From Planctomycetota bacterium (lineage in GTDB: Bacteria > Planctomycetota > Planctomycetia > Pirellulales > Pirellulaceae): 63,836 nucleotides of DNA. The DNA lies in NCBI GenBank assembly GCA_017303505.1, contig JAFLCP010000027.1, forward strand, positions 1 through 63,836. Reading direction: 5' to 3'. The notes beneath the pieces were generated by a model, which worked only from the letters and a program-made list of their open reading frames with translations, made no database searches and was not told where the DNA came from. This document shows positions 37,345 to 46,208 of this stretch, one piece after another. The translations under genes were made by a program, and so were the position numbers. Position 1 is the first letter of the stretch. Each line of letters starts with the position of its first letter.

Positions 37345-38343
37345 TCTCTCCTGCTGGCAAGATAGCGATAGCTTGTTCAAGCTCTGGAGTTTCGCGATCT
37401 CCTTGAGCCCAACATCTGTCACGGCCTCCGAATAAAGACTCAGCGCGGTCAACTGTTGCATCTGCACCATTTCCTTCAACCCTACATCGGTGATCTTTGA
37501 ACTGGTGATATCAAGATTAGTGAGCGACTTAAGCTTTGCGATTTCTCTTAGGCCGGCGTCATTTACGCCCGAAGATGGCAGATGCAAACGTTGAAGTTGT
37601 CTCAGATTCTCGATCGAGTCAACGCCTTCGAAGGTCATGTCGGAACATGTAAGCAGAAGGTTGTTCAAATTCTTAAGTTTCGACAAATGAGTTAAGCCTT
37701 GATTGGTGGCACTGGAGGACGCATTGAGTTCGAACGAAGTCAACTTGCTCAACTTCCCTACCGACTCGAGAACTTCATCATTCACTTGGTCAAAATAGTA
37801 GAAGCCCAGTTCTGTCAGATTTTCGAGCCGACTGATTTCCTTGAGACCGATGTCGGTGAACTTGCCCGTGTTCCAAAACAGCCTAAGGGTCTTAAGTGTC
37901 TTCAGATTGCCCACAAATTGAAGTTCTGCATCATTTACGTCGATTTCGGCAAGCGTAAGATAGACTAAACGCTGTAGCTGCAATGATGTTTCGACACCTT
38001 CGAAGGTCACATCACCTCCAGTCAAATGCAAGTAAGCCAAGTTTCGGAGATGTGCGAGTTTGTTCAGTTCGATTACACGATCGCTTGAGTTGGAAATGAT
38101 CAGCCCAAAGTCGAACGGCAAGTCGGGGATTCGCTTCAAAACCTCTTCAGAAGCATCCTTCGGTAAACTGTATAGATAGATGATGGAGCTACTGCGGTCC
38201 TGTTCTCTGTACTGGCCGTGGTAATTGCCACCGAGCTCCGAGAACATCGCCCGGACTTCTTCGAATCGCTGGTAGGAAAGTTCCTGAGCGAACAGACGAT
38301 CAGCGCACATCCACAAGGCAAGAAAGGCCAGCCAATGTTTCAT
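37324..38343 (-). CDS. secreted leucine-rich-repeat protein
   Basis: 339 aa from the ATG at 38341-38343, which has GGGAG upstream and starts a signal peptide (MKHWLAFLALWMCADRLFAQ). At least nine leucine-rich repeats follow with the pattern LxxLxxLxLxxxxVTDxGLKEIxKL, for example LKSLTNLDITSSKITDVGLK and QLTALSLYSEAVTDVGLKEI. This is the bacterial/planctomycete F-box-like LRR type. Such proteins bind other proteins; the ligand is unknown. The last repeat runs into the heptamer array, and the tail QLRIRN is encoded by it, so the native C-terminus may have been replaced. Confidence 0.85.
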   Translation of the reverse strand: MKHWLAFLALWMCADRLFAQELSYQRFEEVRAMFSELGGNYHGQYREQDRSSSIIYLYSLPKDASEEVLKRIPDLPFDFGLIISNSSDRVIELNKLAHLRNLAYLHLTGGDVTFEGVETSLQLQRLVYLTLAEIDVNDAELQFVGNLKTLKTLRLFWNTGKFTDIGLKEISRLENLTELGFYYFDQVNDEVLESVGKLSKLTSFELNASSSATNQGLTHLSKLKNLNNLLLTCSDMTFEGVDSIENLRQLQRLHLPSSGVNDAGLREIAKLKSLTNLDITSSKITDVGLKEMVQMQQLTALSLYSEAVTDVGLKEIAKLQSLNKLSLSCQQERQLRIRN

Positions 38344-38713
38344 GAATCGCTCCCAAGGCATATTTCGCTAACCCAATAGTGAGTCAGATATATCCAGCCA
38401 CTTCCAACAAGCGTCTCGTCCCAGATTGATGCCATCTCAGTGTACTCAAATTCTTGCTTAACTTCATTGAACCCCATCAAAAAGCGAACGACTCGGAGGC
38501 ATATTCCTTGGAGCAAAATGGAAAGTCGCGACGGCTGATGGGATGCTACGAAATCGACGATTTTTGTGTCAAAATATGCCTGAGACGACGAGGCAATGCC
38601 AGCCGATATCCTGCTGGACGGCCCCACGCTTCCCAGATACAGTGGCAATCGGGTCCATGACCGGTTCGTCGGCCTTCTAACACACAACTCCATCTTCATC
38701 TGAGCCACAGACC
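38344..38713. other. gap between LRR gene and carbamoyltransferase
   Basis: No supportable gene. A 133-codon minus-strand frame crosses the region but is rich in Ser, Arg and Trp and matches nothing I know. Both flanking genes start outward, so promoters for both should lie here. No clear motif was found. Confidence 0.4.
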
Positions 38714-40564
38714 ATGACAGCCATCTTGGGTCTTTCCGCATACTATCACGACAGCGCAGCAGCTTTAATCGTGAATGGAAAGATCGTGGCGGCAGCGCAG
38801 GAAGAGCGTTTCACCCGCAAGAAACATGACCCCGCGTTTCCAAGCCAAGCCGTAACTTACTGTCTACGCGAAGCCAACCTGAACGCTAGTGATCGTGATT
38901 ACGTAGCCTTCTACGAAAAGCCGCTTACCAAGTTCGAACGACTCTTAGAAACCTATCTCGCATATGCGCCATTCGGCTTCCAGAGCTTTCGCATGGCCAT
39001 GCCGGTCTGGTTAAAAGAAAAACTGTTCATGAAGCGGGCGATGAAAAAGGAATTGGGTAAATCTTGTCGCGCGAAACTTGTCTTCACCGAGCATCATGAA
39101 AGCCATGCGGCCAGCGCATTCTTTCCGTCGCCCTTTGAAGAAGCCGCCATACTCACGCTCGATGGGGTAGGGGAGTGGTGCACCACAACCTGGGGCGTGG
39201 GCAAAGGGAACAAGCTAACGCTGCACGAACAAATCAACTTTCCCCATTCGATTGGATTGTTGTATTCGGCAGTGACATACCATTGCGGATTCAAAGTAAA
39301 TAGCGGTGAATACAAATTGATGGGACTTGCTCCCTATGGTCGCCCGATTTACGCCGACCTCATGCGAAACCATCTAATCGACATCAAAGACGACGGCAGT
39401 TTTCGCCTGAATATGAAATATTTCAATTATTGCGAAGGCTTGACGATGACCAATTCAGCCTTCAGCCAACTCTTCAGCATGCCTCCACGTCAACCTGAGT
39501 CGATGCTGGAACAAAAACACATGGACATGGCAGCCAGCGTCCAGCAAATCACCGAAGAAGTCGTTCTAAAGATCGCAACACATATCTCTAAATCGACGAA
39601 GCAAAGGAAACTGGTACTAGCTGGCGGAGTTGCACTCAATTGTGTTGCTAATGGGAAACTTCTGCGTGAAGGTCCATTCGACGACATATGGGTTCAGCCC
39701 GCCTCGGGAGACGCAGGTGGAGCTCTCGGTGCAGCGATGTTTGTCTGGCACCAGCTACTCGAAAAACCTCGACTTAGCAGGCTACCAGACCATCAATCGG
39801 GCAGTCTGCTCGGGCCCGCATTCACGCAGGAGCAAGTCAAAAAGTATCTCCGCGAGCAGTCGGTTGTGTTCCACGAATACAACGATGAGACGCTGATGAC
39901 GGAAGTTACCAATTTACTTCTATCAGAGAAAGTGATCGGTTGGTTCCAAGGGCGCATGGAATACGGACCTCGTGCATTAGGTGCTCGAAGCATTATCGGT
40001 GATGCTCGATCCACCAAAATGCAGTCGATCATGAACCTCAAGATTAAATACCGGGAGAGCTTCCGACCGTTTGCCCCCATCGTTCTGCGAGAACACGCAT
40101 CGGCTTGGTTTGAAATTCAGAAACAGCACGAAAGTCCCTACATGCTGATCGTAGCGGATGTTTCCGAACAACATAAGACGAAGCTCACCGCCGAACAAGA
40201 AACCCAAATGCATACGTCGTTGGACCTATGTGAGCGAGTTAATATTCCGCGTTCAACGATTCCTGCAGTAACCCACGTCGATCATTCCGCACGACTCCAA
40301 ACTGTGGATGAACAACCTAATCCGCGACTTCACGCTCTCATGTCAAATTTCTTTCTGAAGACAGGTTGCCCTGTGTTGGTCAATACCAGTTTTAATGTTC
40401 GGGGCGAACCCATCGTTTGCACACCTGAGGATGCCTTCCGCTGTTTCATGGCTACCGAAATGGACGCGTTGGTTATGGAGAATTGCGTGATTTTGAAAGA
40501 AGAAAATACCCATCGAAAAACCATCGAGAAAGAAACTCACCTCGCTCAATTCCAACTGGATTGA
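38714..40564 (+). CDS. carbamoyltransferase (NodU/CmcH family)
   Basis: 616 aa. The N-terminal Kae1-like domain begins ILGLSAYYHDSAAALIVNGK, with AAAQEERFTRKKHD and the metal-binding HHESHAASAFFPSPFEEAA. Next come LTLDGVGEW and GVALNCVANGKLLRE. The YrdC-like C-terminal domain has WFQGRMEYGPRALGARSIIG, KYRESFRPFAPIVLRE and PVLVNTSFNVRGEPIVCTPE. All are hallmarks of O-carbamoyltransferases that use carbamoyl phosphate and ATP. Followed by SxtJ and DUF5989 genes, the usual company of this enzyme type in many bacteria. Acceptor unknown, possibly a cell-envelope glycan or secondary metabolite. Confidence 0.95.
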   Translation: MTAILGLSAYYHDSAAALIVNGKIVAAAQEERFTRKKHDPAFPSQAVTYCLREANLNASDRDYVAFYEKPLTKFERLLETYLAYAPFGFQSFRMAMPVWLKEKLFMKRAMKKELGKSCRAKLVFTEHHESHAASAFFPSPFEEAAILTLDGVGEWCTTTWGVGKGNKLTLHEQINFPHSIGLLYSAVTYHCGFKVNSGEYKLMGLAPYGRPIYADLMRNHLIDIKDDGSFRLNMKYFNYCEGLTMTNSAFSQLFSMPPRQPESMLEQKHMDMAASVQQITEEVVLKIATHISKSTKQRKLVLAGGVALNCVANGKLLREGPFDDIWVQPASGDAGGALGAAMFVWHQLLEKPRLSRLPDHQSGSLLGPAFTQEQVKKYLREQSVVFHEYNDETLMTEVTNLLLSEKVIGWFQGRMEYGPRALGARSIIGDARSTKMQSIMNLKIKYRESFRPFAPIVLREHASAWFEIQKQHESPYMLIVADVSEQHKTKLTAEQETQMHTSLDLCERVNIPRSTIPAVTHVDHSARLQTVDEQPNPRLHALMSNFFLKTGCPVLVNTSFNVRGEPIVCTPEDAFRCFMATEMDALVMENCVILKEENTHRKTIEKETHLAQFQLD

Positions 40565-40639
40565 ACGAATCCCTCTTCGACTCAAGCCAAGATTTTGCCG
40601 TAGGTCCCTACAGCCCATTCCTAATCGAGTAACCTAGTT

Positions 40640-41053
40640 GTGAAATTCTCCGATATACCTAGAAACCCGGACTCAAAAACCCTCTTTCAATTTGCCGTAA
40701 TTTGGCTCATTGCCTTCTCGATATTGGCGGCACTCCAATTTTGGCGACATAGCAGCCCGACGCTAGCAGTATCACTCCTTGCCGTTGCGCTGATGGGAGG
40801 CATTTTGGGGATGCTGCGTCCAACGCTCCTAAAGCCTATCTTTGTTGGCTGGATGATTTTGGCGTTTCCATTAGCATGGACCGTTTCGCTCGTCTTACTC
40901 GGTGCGATCTATTTCTTGATCATCACCCCGATTGGATGGACGATGCGAAGGCTGGGGCACGATCCGTTAAAGTTGCGTTCGCACAAAACAGATTCTTATT
41001 GGGAAACTCGTTCGAATCATAATGATCCCAGCCGCTATTTGAAGCAATATTAA
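40640..41053 (+). CDS. SxtJ family membrane protein
   Basis: 137 aa, GTG start. Three hydrophobic segments are visible (FAVIWLIAFSILAALQFW, TLAVSLLAVALMGGILGML, FVGWMILAFPLAWTVSLVLL running into GAIYFLIITPIGW). The conserved ending TPIGWTMRRLGHDPLKL is followed by TDSYWETR. This matches the SxtJ family, named after the saxitoxin cluster and typically placed beside a carbamoyltransferase. It lies 75 bp downstream of that gene. Its biochemical role is not established; the membrane location suggests it anchors or couples the enzyme. Confidence 0.85.
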   Translation: MKFSDIPRNPDSKTLFQFAVIWLIAFSILAALQFWRHSSPTLAVSLLAVALMGGILGMLRPTLLKPIFVGWMILAFPLAWTVSLVLLGAIYFLIITPIGWTMRRLGHDPLKLRSHKTDSYWETRSNHNDPSRYLKQY

Positions 41054-41110
41054 CGAAACAAGGTATACTTCATTGGAATCGTACCGCTTCGCATCTACAC
41101 TATCCTGCTT

Positions 41111-41311
41111 ATGAATCAAGACAATAAATCGGAATTCGAAAAGATCGCCCAAGACGCCAAAAGCAAATCGCTCATTGGCGAACTATGGGAGTTTTTGATG
41201 ACCAATAAAAAGTGGTGGTTGGCTCCCATCGTGCTGATGCTGCTTTTGTTGGGTGTCTTGTTACTGCTTTCAAGCACGGCAGCAGCTCCTTTCATCTACA
41301 CGCTGTTTTAG
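41111..41311 (+). CDS. DUF5989 family small membrane protein
   Basis: 66 aa. ELWEFLMTNKKWWLAPIVLM is followed by one transmembrane helix and the family ending LSSTAAAPFIYTLF. This is the DUF5989 pattern, normally the third member of the carbamoyltransferase-SxtJ set. It lies 57 bp after sxtJ. The helix and the short basic N-terminal part suggest a small membrane subunit; function unknown. Confidence 0.85.
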   Translation: MNQDNKSEFEKIAQDAKSKSLIGELWEFLMTNKKWWLAPIVLMLLLLGVLLLLSSTAAAPFIYTLF

Positions 41312-41387
41312 AATGAACTCGTAAGCATCTGCAAGTCTTTGCAATCTGCGCGACAGTTTTGGAATGAAGTGACTGATTGGTGCCAGT

Positions 41388-41987
41388 ATGTCAAACCAAG
41401 ACAATCCCCACGATCCAAGCCTGTACACGATTCGAAAGAAACTGCTCAAATGGCTTACTGCAGTACTTGCTATGGAAGTCTTTATTCCCGGCAATGGAAT
41501 CGCGTCCCCCATCCTAGCACTTCTGCTGGTGTTCGGCGCACTCTGGATTTTTGTCAAGGCAATTTGGTTAAATCGGTTCATTGGCTGGACCATTTCCGTG
41601 GCAACACTCTTCGGTGTTGCCATTCTCCTTTCCTTTTCAGCTTACATTTCACTCCTCGACTGGCGTCTGGCATCGCATGTGGGTGATAATTCGGGCGTGA
41701 CCTACTCGCGTGTAACCTGGCCCGTTCCGAGAATTACTGGCTTGAAAATTCGCACCAACGTCGACAATGAAGAATTGACGCGAATCCTAGGGTTTTCCGA
41801 CTTGAAGCGCTTAAGGCGAATTTCGATCGTCAGCGATAGAATCACCGACCATGTGGCAGAGCCTCTTGCTAAAGTTCTTCCCGAGAATGCCGCCGTTCTC
41901 GTCACCGGATTTCGACTGACGTCTAAATTCCGGGATGAACTGCAACGCTTAAGGCCCGATTGCACGATTCGCCAGGAGTTTAGGTGA
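41388..41987 (+). CDS. hypothetical membrane protein
   Basis: 199 aa. Residues ~20-90 contain three hydrophobic segments (LLKWLTAVLAMEVFIPG, PILALLLVFGALWIFVKAI, GWTISVATLFGVAILLSF). The C-terminal 100 residues are soluble (ITGLKIRTNVDNEELTRILG and onwards) and look LRR-like, with the pattern seen in the LRR protein at 37324-38343 (inference). It follows DUF5989 by 76 bp on the same strand and may be part of the same transcript. Confidence 0.7.
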   Translation: MSNQDNPHDPSLYTIRKKLLKWLTAVLAMEVFIPGNGIASPILALLLVFGALWIFVKAIWLNRFIGWTISVATLFGVAILLSFSAYISLLDWRLASHVGDNSGVTYSRVTWPVPRITGLKIRTNVDNEELTRILGFSDLKRLRRISIVSDRITDHVAEPLAKVLPENAAVLVTGFRLTSKFRDELQRLRPDCTIRQEFR

Positions 41988-42138
41988 CCTTGGTAAGGGT
42001 ATGTGATACAATCTCATTGCTTGGCCCCGCTCCCAAGCAGAGTGATTAACATAAATTCCGCTACGTGAGCCAACGAGCACACAGGTCGTTCCACCCATCA
42101 CTCGGACAACCGCAGATCGGGTACTAGGAAGAGCAGCG

Positions 42139-43569
42139 ATGGCAACAACTTCGATCAAGAACTTTGGTGAGAATGTTGTTTTCACTCCCAAGAATTTTTA
42201 TTCTCCAGGCAACGTTGGAGAGTTACTCGATATCTTGGAACGCCATAGGAATGAGAAAGTGCGAGCCATTGGGAGTCGCCATTCCTGGTCGCCAATCGCC
42301 CAAAGCAGTGAGATCATTATCAGTTTAGAAAAACTTGATGGTGTCAAAGTAGAGTACGACGAACAAGGAGCGGTTGCGACCATCGGTGGTGGTTGCCAAA
42401 TCAAGCGACTGATCGCGGAACTTGCTAAACTCGATTTGGCAATGCCAGCGCTGGGCTTGATTTCCGAGCAAACGATTGCAGGAGCCACCTCTACCGCGAC
42501 CCATGGCTCAGGTCGCCATTGCTTGTCACATTATCTGACAGCCCTGCATATCGCTCATTACGATCCGCTCACTTCGTCGCCAACTGTTTCTGTGATTCGC
42601 GATCCCGATTTATTGCGTGCAGCCAAATGCGCTGTCGGCTGTATGGGAATCATCGTCGCCGTCGAATTGCGCCCGCGGACTGCGTTCCGAATTGAAGAGT
42701 TCCTGCGATTTTACACTACGCTTGCGGAGGTAGTAGAAAAAGAAGCAGATTATCCGCTGCAACAGTTCTATTACTTGCCGTGGCTCGATCGCTATTTGGG
42801 TCAACACCGCCGCGAGACCGATCGACCGCGTAGTTGGCTAGCACCACTTTATCGCTGGTACTGGTACTTGGTCATCGATGTCGGATTGCACCTGGCCATC
42901 AAGGCGATTGTTCAGGGCCTCAAGAGTCGTCGCCTGCCCAAAGTATTCTTCCGATCCATTGCCCCATTTACCGTCGCCCGACGTTGGAAAGTGATTGACC
43001 ATTCCCAAGAGATGCTCATTATGGAGCATGAGCTGTTTCGGCACCTAGAAATTGAACTTTTCGTTCGTCGCTCAGAGTTGGGGGAAGCGATGGAAATCAC
43101 GCGGCAACTGTTATTATGGGCCGATTCGAGCGTTCCACTTCCTCCACAAACAGAGCGAATACTTGACCGCCATGGCCTGCGGACAATCGCCGAAAAAGCA
43201 GCAGGTCGCTACACACACCACTATCCCGTGTGTGTGCGACGTATATTGCCAGACAACTTGTTGATATCGATGACGGGAGGTGGCAACGAAGATTATTATG
43301 CCATCAGCTTTATCACTTACGATTTACCCGACCAACGCGATGGTTTCTTTCGCTTTGCCGAGTTGCTATCGATGGTGATGTTTCACCGCTTTAACGCACG
43401 TTGTCATTGGGGCAAATACACTCCCTATCATCATCCGCAGATTGCTGCAAACTATCCTGAACTGCAAGAGTTTCAACAACGCTGTCGTCAGTTTGATCCT
43501 GACGGTCATTTTCAGAATGCGTGGGTTAAATCGAGGATTTTTGGGAGTAGTGGGTCAGTAAATCAGTGA
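42139..43569 (+). CDS. FAD-dependent aldonolactone oxidase-like protein
   Basis: 476 aa. The FAD-binding (VAO/PCMH-type) domain has VRAIGSRHSWSPIAQSSEII, VATIGGGCQIKRLIAEL, and GLISEQTIAGATSTATHGSG, the flavin-contacting Ser/Thr-His-Gly stretch. Then comes GCMGIIVAVELRPR. The C-terminal domain resembles D-arabinono-/L-gulono-1,4-lactone oxidases (HWGKYTPYHHPQIAANYPEL, FQQRCRQFDPDGHFQNAWVK). It would oxidise a sugar lactone or related polyol using FAD. No signal peptide. The natural-looking end AWVKSRIFG is followed by SSGSVNQ and a TGA that belongs to an octamer repeat array, so the C-terminus seems extended by the repeat. Confidence 0.9.
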   Translation: MATTSIKNFGENVVFTPKNFYSPGNVGELLDILERHRNEKVRAIGSRHSWSPIAQSSEIIISLEKLDGVKVEYDEQGAVATIGGGCQIKRLIAELAKLDLAMPALGLISEQTIAGATSTATHGSGRHCLSHYLTALHIAHYDPLTSSPTVSVIRDPDLLRAAKCAVGCMGIIVAVELRPRTAFRIEEFLRFYTTLAEVVEKEADYPLQQFYYLPWLDRYLGQHRRETDRPRSWLAPLYRWYWYLVIDVGLHLAIKAIVQGLKSRRLPKVFFRSIAPFTVARRWKVIDHSQEMLIMEHELFRHLEIELFVRRSELGEAMEITRQLLLWADSSVPLPPQTERILDRHGLRTIAEKAAGRYTHHYPVCVRRILPDNLLISMTGGGNEDYYAISFITYDLPDQRDGFFRFAELLSMVMFHRFNARCHWGKYTPYHHPQIAANYPELQEFQQRCRQFDPDGHFQNAWVKSRIFGSSGSVNQ

Positions 43570-43616
43570 TTCAGTGATTCAGTGGTTCAGTGATTCAGTT
43601 TTCAGTGGGGCAGTGG
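43563..43616. repeat. octamer tandem array TCAGTGAT
   Basis: About six to seven 8-bp units (TCAGTGAT three times, with TCAGTGGT, TCAGTTTT and CAGTGGGG variants). The first unit contains the TGA stop codon (43567-43569) of the flavoenzyme gene. Confidence 0.88.
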
Positions 43617-43704
43617 TTTGGTGCACACGTGCCCCGTGGCAACGAATCAAGCAATTAGTCGCGCCTCGGAGCGGCGCGAGTCCGACTCAGATAGTCGGTT
43701 TATG

Positions 43705-44307
43705 TCAAAAACGATCCTTCACCAGAACTTCATTTAAGTCAAGTTGACCCGGTTTCGGAAAGGCGGGCTCCAGTGCTTTCCCTACAGTGATCATAAAGCC
43801 GATCACATGATCTTCAGGCAACCGTATCAACTTGCCGACCGCAGCGATATCAAACCCAATCATTGGACAGGAGTCATAGCCCATCGCTTTGGCAGCTAAC
43901 ATGATCGTTTGGCCCGCAATCCCACACGAGCGCATCGCCTCGTCGCGTTGCAATTGATCTTGCCCGTCATAAAAGGGATGCATCCAATCCACCAACATTT
44001 TTGCAACCGGTGGTGGGGCATTTCGCCAATAACGCTCTGGCGATTTCTTCCACGCCTTTAAGTCAGCGGTGAGCAAAATCAAAAGTGAGGCATCGGTCAC
44101 TTGAATCTGATCGTTGGCCACCGCGCGAATCTGACGCCGCAAATCGGGGTCTTGAACTACAACGAATCGCCAGTTCTGCATATTGAACGAGGTTGGCGAC
44201 TGAATTGCCGCACTCATCAACTTGTTCAATTCTTCTTCGCTCAGGCGATGATTGGGATCATATTTCTTAACAGCTCTGCGAGCGTAAATGGCGTCGATGG
44301 TCTCCAT
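43705..44307 (-). CDS. nitroreductase family protein
   Basis: 200 aa from the ATG at 44305-44307, which has GAGGAG 8 nt upstream; the frame extends 27 nt further. Family features are TIDAIYARRAVKKYDPNHRL (FMN-binding basic residues) and AAIQSPTSFNMQNWRFVVVQ. Then SCGIAGQTIMLAAKAMGYDS and PMIGFDIAAVGKLIRLPEDH precede a C-terminal EDHVIGFMITVGKAL. It should be an FMN-dependent, NAD(P)H-using oxidoreductase, dimeric and cytoplasmic. It is followed upstream on the same strand by DoxX, pirin and MarR genes, a set often linked to electrophile or redox stress. Confidence 0.92.
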   Translation of the reverse strand: METIDAIYARRAVKKYDPNHRLSEEELNKLMSAAIQSPTSFNMQNWRFVVVQDPDLRRQIRAVANDQIQVTDASLLILLTADLKAWKKSPERYWRNAPPPVAKMLVDWMHPFYDGQDQLQRDEAMRSCGIAGQTIMLAAKAMGYDSCPMIGFDIAAVGKLIRLPEDHVIGFMITVGKALEPAFPKPGQLDLNEVLVKDRF

Positions 44308-44426
44308 CGTGAATCTCCTCAAAATGAAATGCAAATAGGAAAACGTTACTTATTGGCTGGTCGAACGAACCCAGTGTATCGAATACGATTGCGAGCAGCC
44401 TGCGGCTGAGCACGAGTGCGACTTAG

Positions 44427-44843
44427 CTACGTGGTAACTTCTTTCTTGATAGGATTCGCACCTAAAGCTCCAGCACCTGCTCCGTTGGCGATCAAAAACA
44501 TCATCGTCCCCATCAACGATAAATTCTTCATGAACTGAATCATCTGCTGCTGAGCTTGTTCCCCTTCGAAGTTCCAAAAGTCATGAAAGAAGTAGGTTGC
44601 CAGCACCAAAAACACCAACAACAATCCGGCACCGATTTCAATCTTGTAACCAGTAACAACCGACAAGCCACCCACCAATAAAAACACTATCGCACCCGCC
44701 AACATCACTGCGGGAATGGGTACTCCTTCCGAACGCATATACTCAACAACATTGTTGAACTGCGGAATTTTGTTCCCCACAGCGCTCATGATAAAGATTA
44801 TCGCGATAAAAACTCGTCCTGCAATCGACCACGCAGCTTGCAT
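44427..44843 (-). CDS. DoxX family membrane protein
   Basis: 138 aa, four predicted membrane helices (IAGRVFIAIIFIMSAVGNKI; VMLAGAIVFLLVGGLSVVTG; IGAGLLLVFLVLATYFFHDF; NLSLMGTMMFLIANGAGAG). It fits the DoxX/SURF4 fold, with the family-typical WN/E segment DFWNFEGEQAQQQMIQFMKN. Such proteins are linked to thiosulfate:quinone and other redox tasks, but the role of this subgroup is unknown. Between the pirin and nitroreductase genes on the same strand. Confidence 0.88.
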   Translation of the reverse strand: MQAAWSIAGRVFIAIIFIMSAVGNKIPQFNNVVEYMRSEGVPIPAVMLAGAIVFLLVGGLSVVTGYKIEIGAGLLLVFLVLATYFFHDFWNFEGEQAQQQMIQFMKNLSLMGTMMFLIANGAGAGALGANPIKKEVTT

Positions 44844-44882
44844 AATTCACCCGTTTCCTATTCCAATAGAATTGTCTTTAGT

Positions 44883-45581
44883 TCACGCTAATTCGAACAC
44901 TAAGATTTCCGATTCGCTTGTCGCTTGATACTCCATCATTGCCTCATCGCTGATCGCCAATCCGTCGCCTGCTGCTAACGAGTGGCCACCTACGACGCCA
45001 GTTCCTCTCATCTGCTGCAACCAGATATGCTTCTCCGGAGGAATAGCCAAGTAGACTGATTTCTGTGATTGCACCGTCGACAAATAGATTTTGGCCTGGG
45101 TGTGAATCGTAAGAGACCCATCTTCACCATTGGGAGATGCGACTAAACGCAAGCGATTCGTCCTTTCACCCAAGTCAAATTTCTTTTGCTCGTAACTCGG
45201 TTCAATGCCCTTACGTTCTGGCAACAACCAGATTTGATATAGGTGCGTCGGCTCAGCTGCGGATGGATTGAATTCACTATGGGTGATACCAGTCCCAGCA
45301 CTCATTCGCTGAAATTCACCAGGTCGCAGCACTTCGCCATTTCCCATCGAGTCGCGATGTTCGAGCGCTCCTTGCAACACATAGGTGACAATTTCCATAT
45401 CGTTGTGCGGATGGGTTCCGAAGCCTTGCCCCGGCGCAACAAAATCTTCGTTCATCACTCGGAGATTTCGAAAACGCATGTGCTGCGGATCGTAATAGGA
45501 ACTGAAGGAAAACGTGTGGTACGTATCTAACCAACCGTAGTTGGCGTGACCTCGCTCTGATGCTTTTCTCAATTGGTACAT
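44883..45581 (-). CDS. pirin family protein
   Basis: 232 aa, bicupin. The N-terminal pirin motif HTFSFSSYYDPQHMRFRNLR is followed by FGTHPHNDMEIVTYVLQGAL, carrying the metal-binding HPHxDxE residues. Then come EHRDSMGNGEVLRPGEFQRM and SAGTGITHSEFNPS. YhhW-type pirins can act as quercetin 2,3-dioxygenases or redox-sensitive cofactors; the substrate here is open. AAGGAG stands 5 nt before the ATG. Upstream, between this gene and marR, lies the 14-bp motif ACATGACGATAGTT (45641-45654), which also occurs upstream of marR, so MarR control is likely. Confidence 0.92.
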   Translation of the reverse strand: MYQLRKASERGHANYGWLDTYHTFSFSSYYDPQHMRFRNLRVMNEDFVAPGQGFGTHPHNDMEIVTYVLQGALEHRDSMGNGEVLRPGEFQRMSAGTGITHSEFNPSAAEPTHLYQIWLLPERKGIEPSYEQKKFDLGERTNRLRLVASPNGEDGSLTIHTQAKIYLSTVQSQKSVYLAIPPEKHIWLQQMRGTGVVGGHSLAAGDGLAISDEAMMEYQATSESEILVFELA

Positions 45582-45640
45582 ATCTTCTCCTTTCGCTTAC
45601 TCGATATCGTTAAGGACGATGCCTTTCGCATTCATACTTC

Positions 45641-45654
45641 ACATGACGATAGTT
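45641..45654 (+). promoter_or_regulatory. 14-bp motif shared with marR promoter (possible MarR operator)
   Basis: ACATGACGATAGTT, followed by TACATATC. It lies 60 bp upstream of the pirin start. The identical 14-mer occurs on the opposite strand in front of marR. Here it is embedded in a longer inverted repeat, ACATGA...TCATGT (45641-45666). Confidence 0.55.
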
Positions 45655-45682
45655 TACATATCATGTATTTGAATAAAAAAAT

Positions 45683-46162
45683 TTACGTATCGTGATCGAG
45701 GCTTGTTCGCGCTTTTTCGAGCAGTCGACTCAACTCTTTTAGTTCGGTCGCCGAGAGATGCCCCAATAGTTTTTGATTGAGGGCCGCGAGAGGCTGATCA
45801 AGTTGATTGACCAACTCTTTCCCTTTCGGCGTTAAGTCGACATACACTACGCGGCGATCTTGCGTGCAACGTTCGCGCGACACCAACTCCATTTTCTCCA
45901 AACGATCCAATAAGCCTGTCATCGCCGGAACCACTTGCAACATGCGATTGGCAATCTCTAAGCAGGGGAGGGGCTGGCCTTCACCCCGCAAAATTCTCAA
46001 CACATTGTACTGAGAGGGAGTGAGATCGTATTCGCGGAACAATCGCCCCGCGCGATTCTCAAACTGGTCCGCTGTGCGCAAGATGTTCAACAACGCTTCG
46101 TGCAGCGGTGACTCAAACGGATTCCGTTTTTTCAGTTCATCTTGCAGGCGACTTTTGGCCAT
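45683..46162 (-). CDS. MarR family transcriptional regulator
   Basis: 159 aa from the ATG at 46160-46162, which has GAGGAG 8 nt upstream. Winged-helix features are FREYDLTPSQYNVLRILRGE, LPCLEIANRMLQVVPAMTGL (recognition helix), LDRLEKMELVSRERCTQDRR and VVYVDLTPKGKELVNQLDQP. One cysteine near the wing (ERCTQDRR) is in a spot that some MarR proteins use for sensing, which is speculative here. It heads the leftward marR-pirin-DoxX-nitroreductase group and shares an upstream 14-bp motif with pirin. Confidence 0.92.
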   Translation of the reverse strand: MAKSRLQDELKKRNPFESPLHEALLNILRTADQFENRAGRLFREYDLTPSQYNVLRILRGEGQPLPCLEIANRMLQVVPAMTGLLDRLEKMELVSRERCTQDRRVVYVDLTPKGKELVNQLDQPLAALNQKLLGHLSATELKELSRLLEKARTSLDHDT

Positions 46163-46194
46163 TCCCAAACTCCTCTGTAATTACTTTACATATC

Positions 46195-46208
46195 AACTAT
46201 CGTCATGT
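46195..46208 (-). promoter_or_regulatory. 14-bp motif in front of marR (possible autoregulatory site)
   Basis: Reverse complement of the plus-strand AACTATCGTCATGT, exactly matching the motif before pirin. The 8 bases after it (GATATGTA) are the reverse complement of those after the pirin copy (TACATATC). It sits 33 bp upstream of the marR start codon. Confidence 0.55.

Noticed and set aside
38340-38741. 133-codon minus-strand frame before the carbamoyltransferase gene
   Set aside because: Overlaps both neighbours' starts, has atypical composition and matches no family I know.
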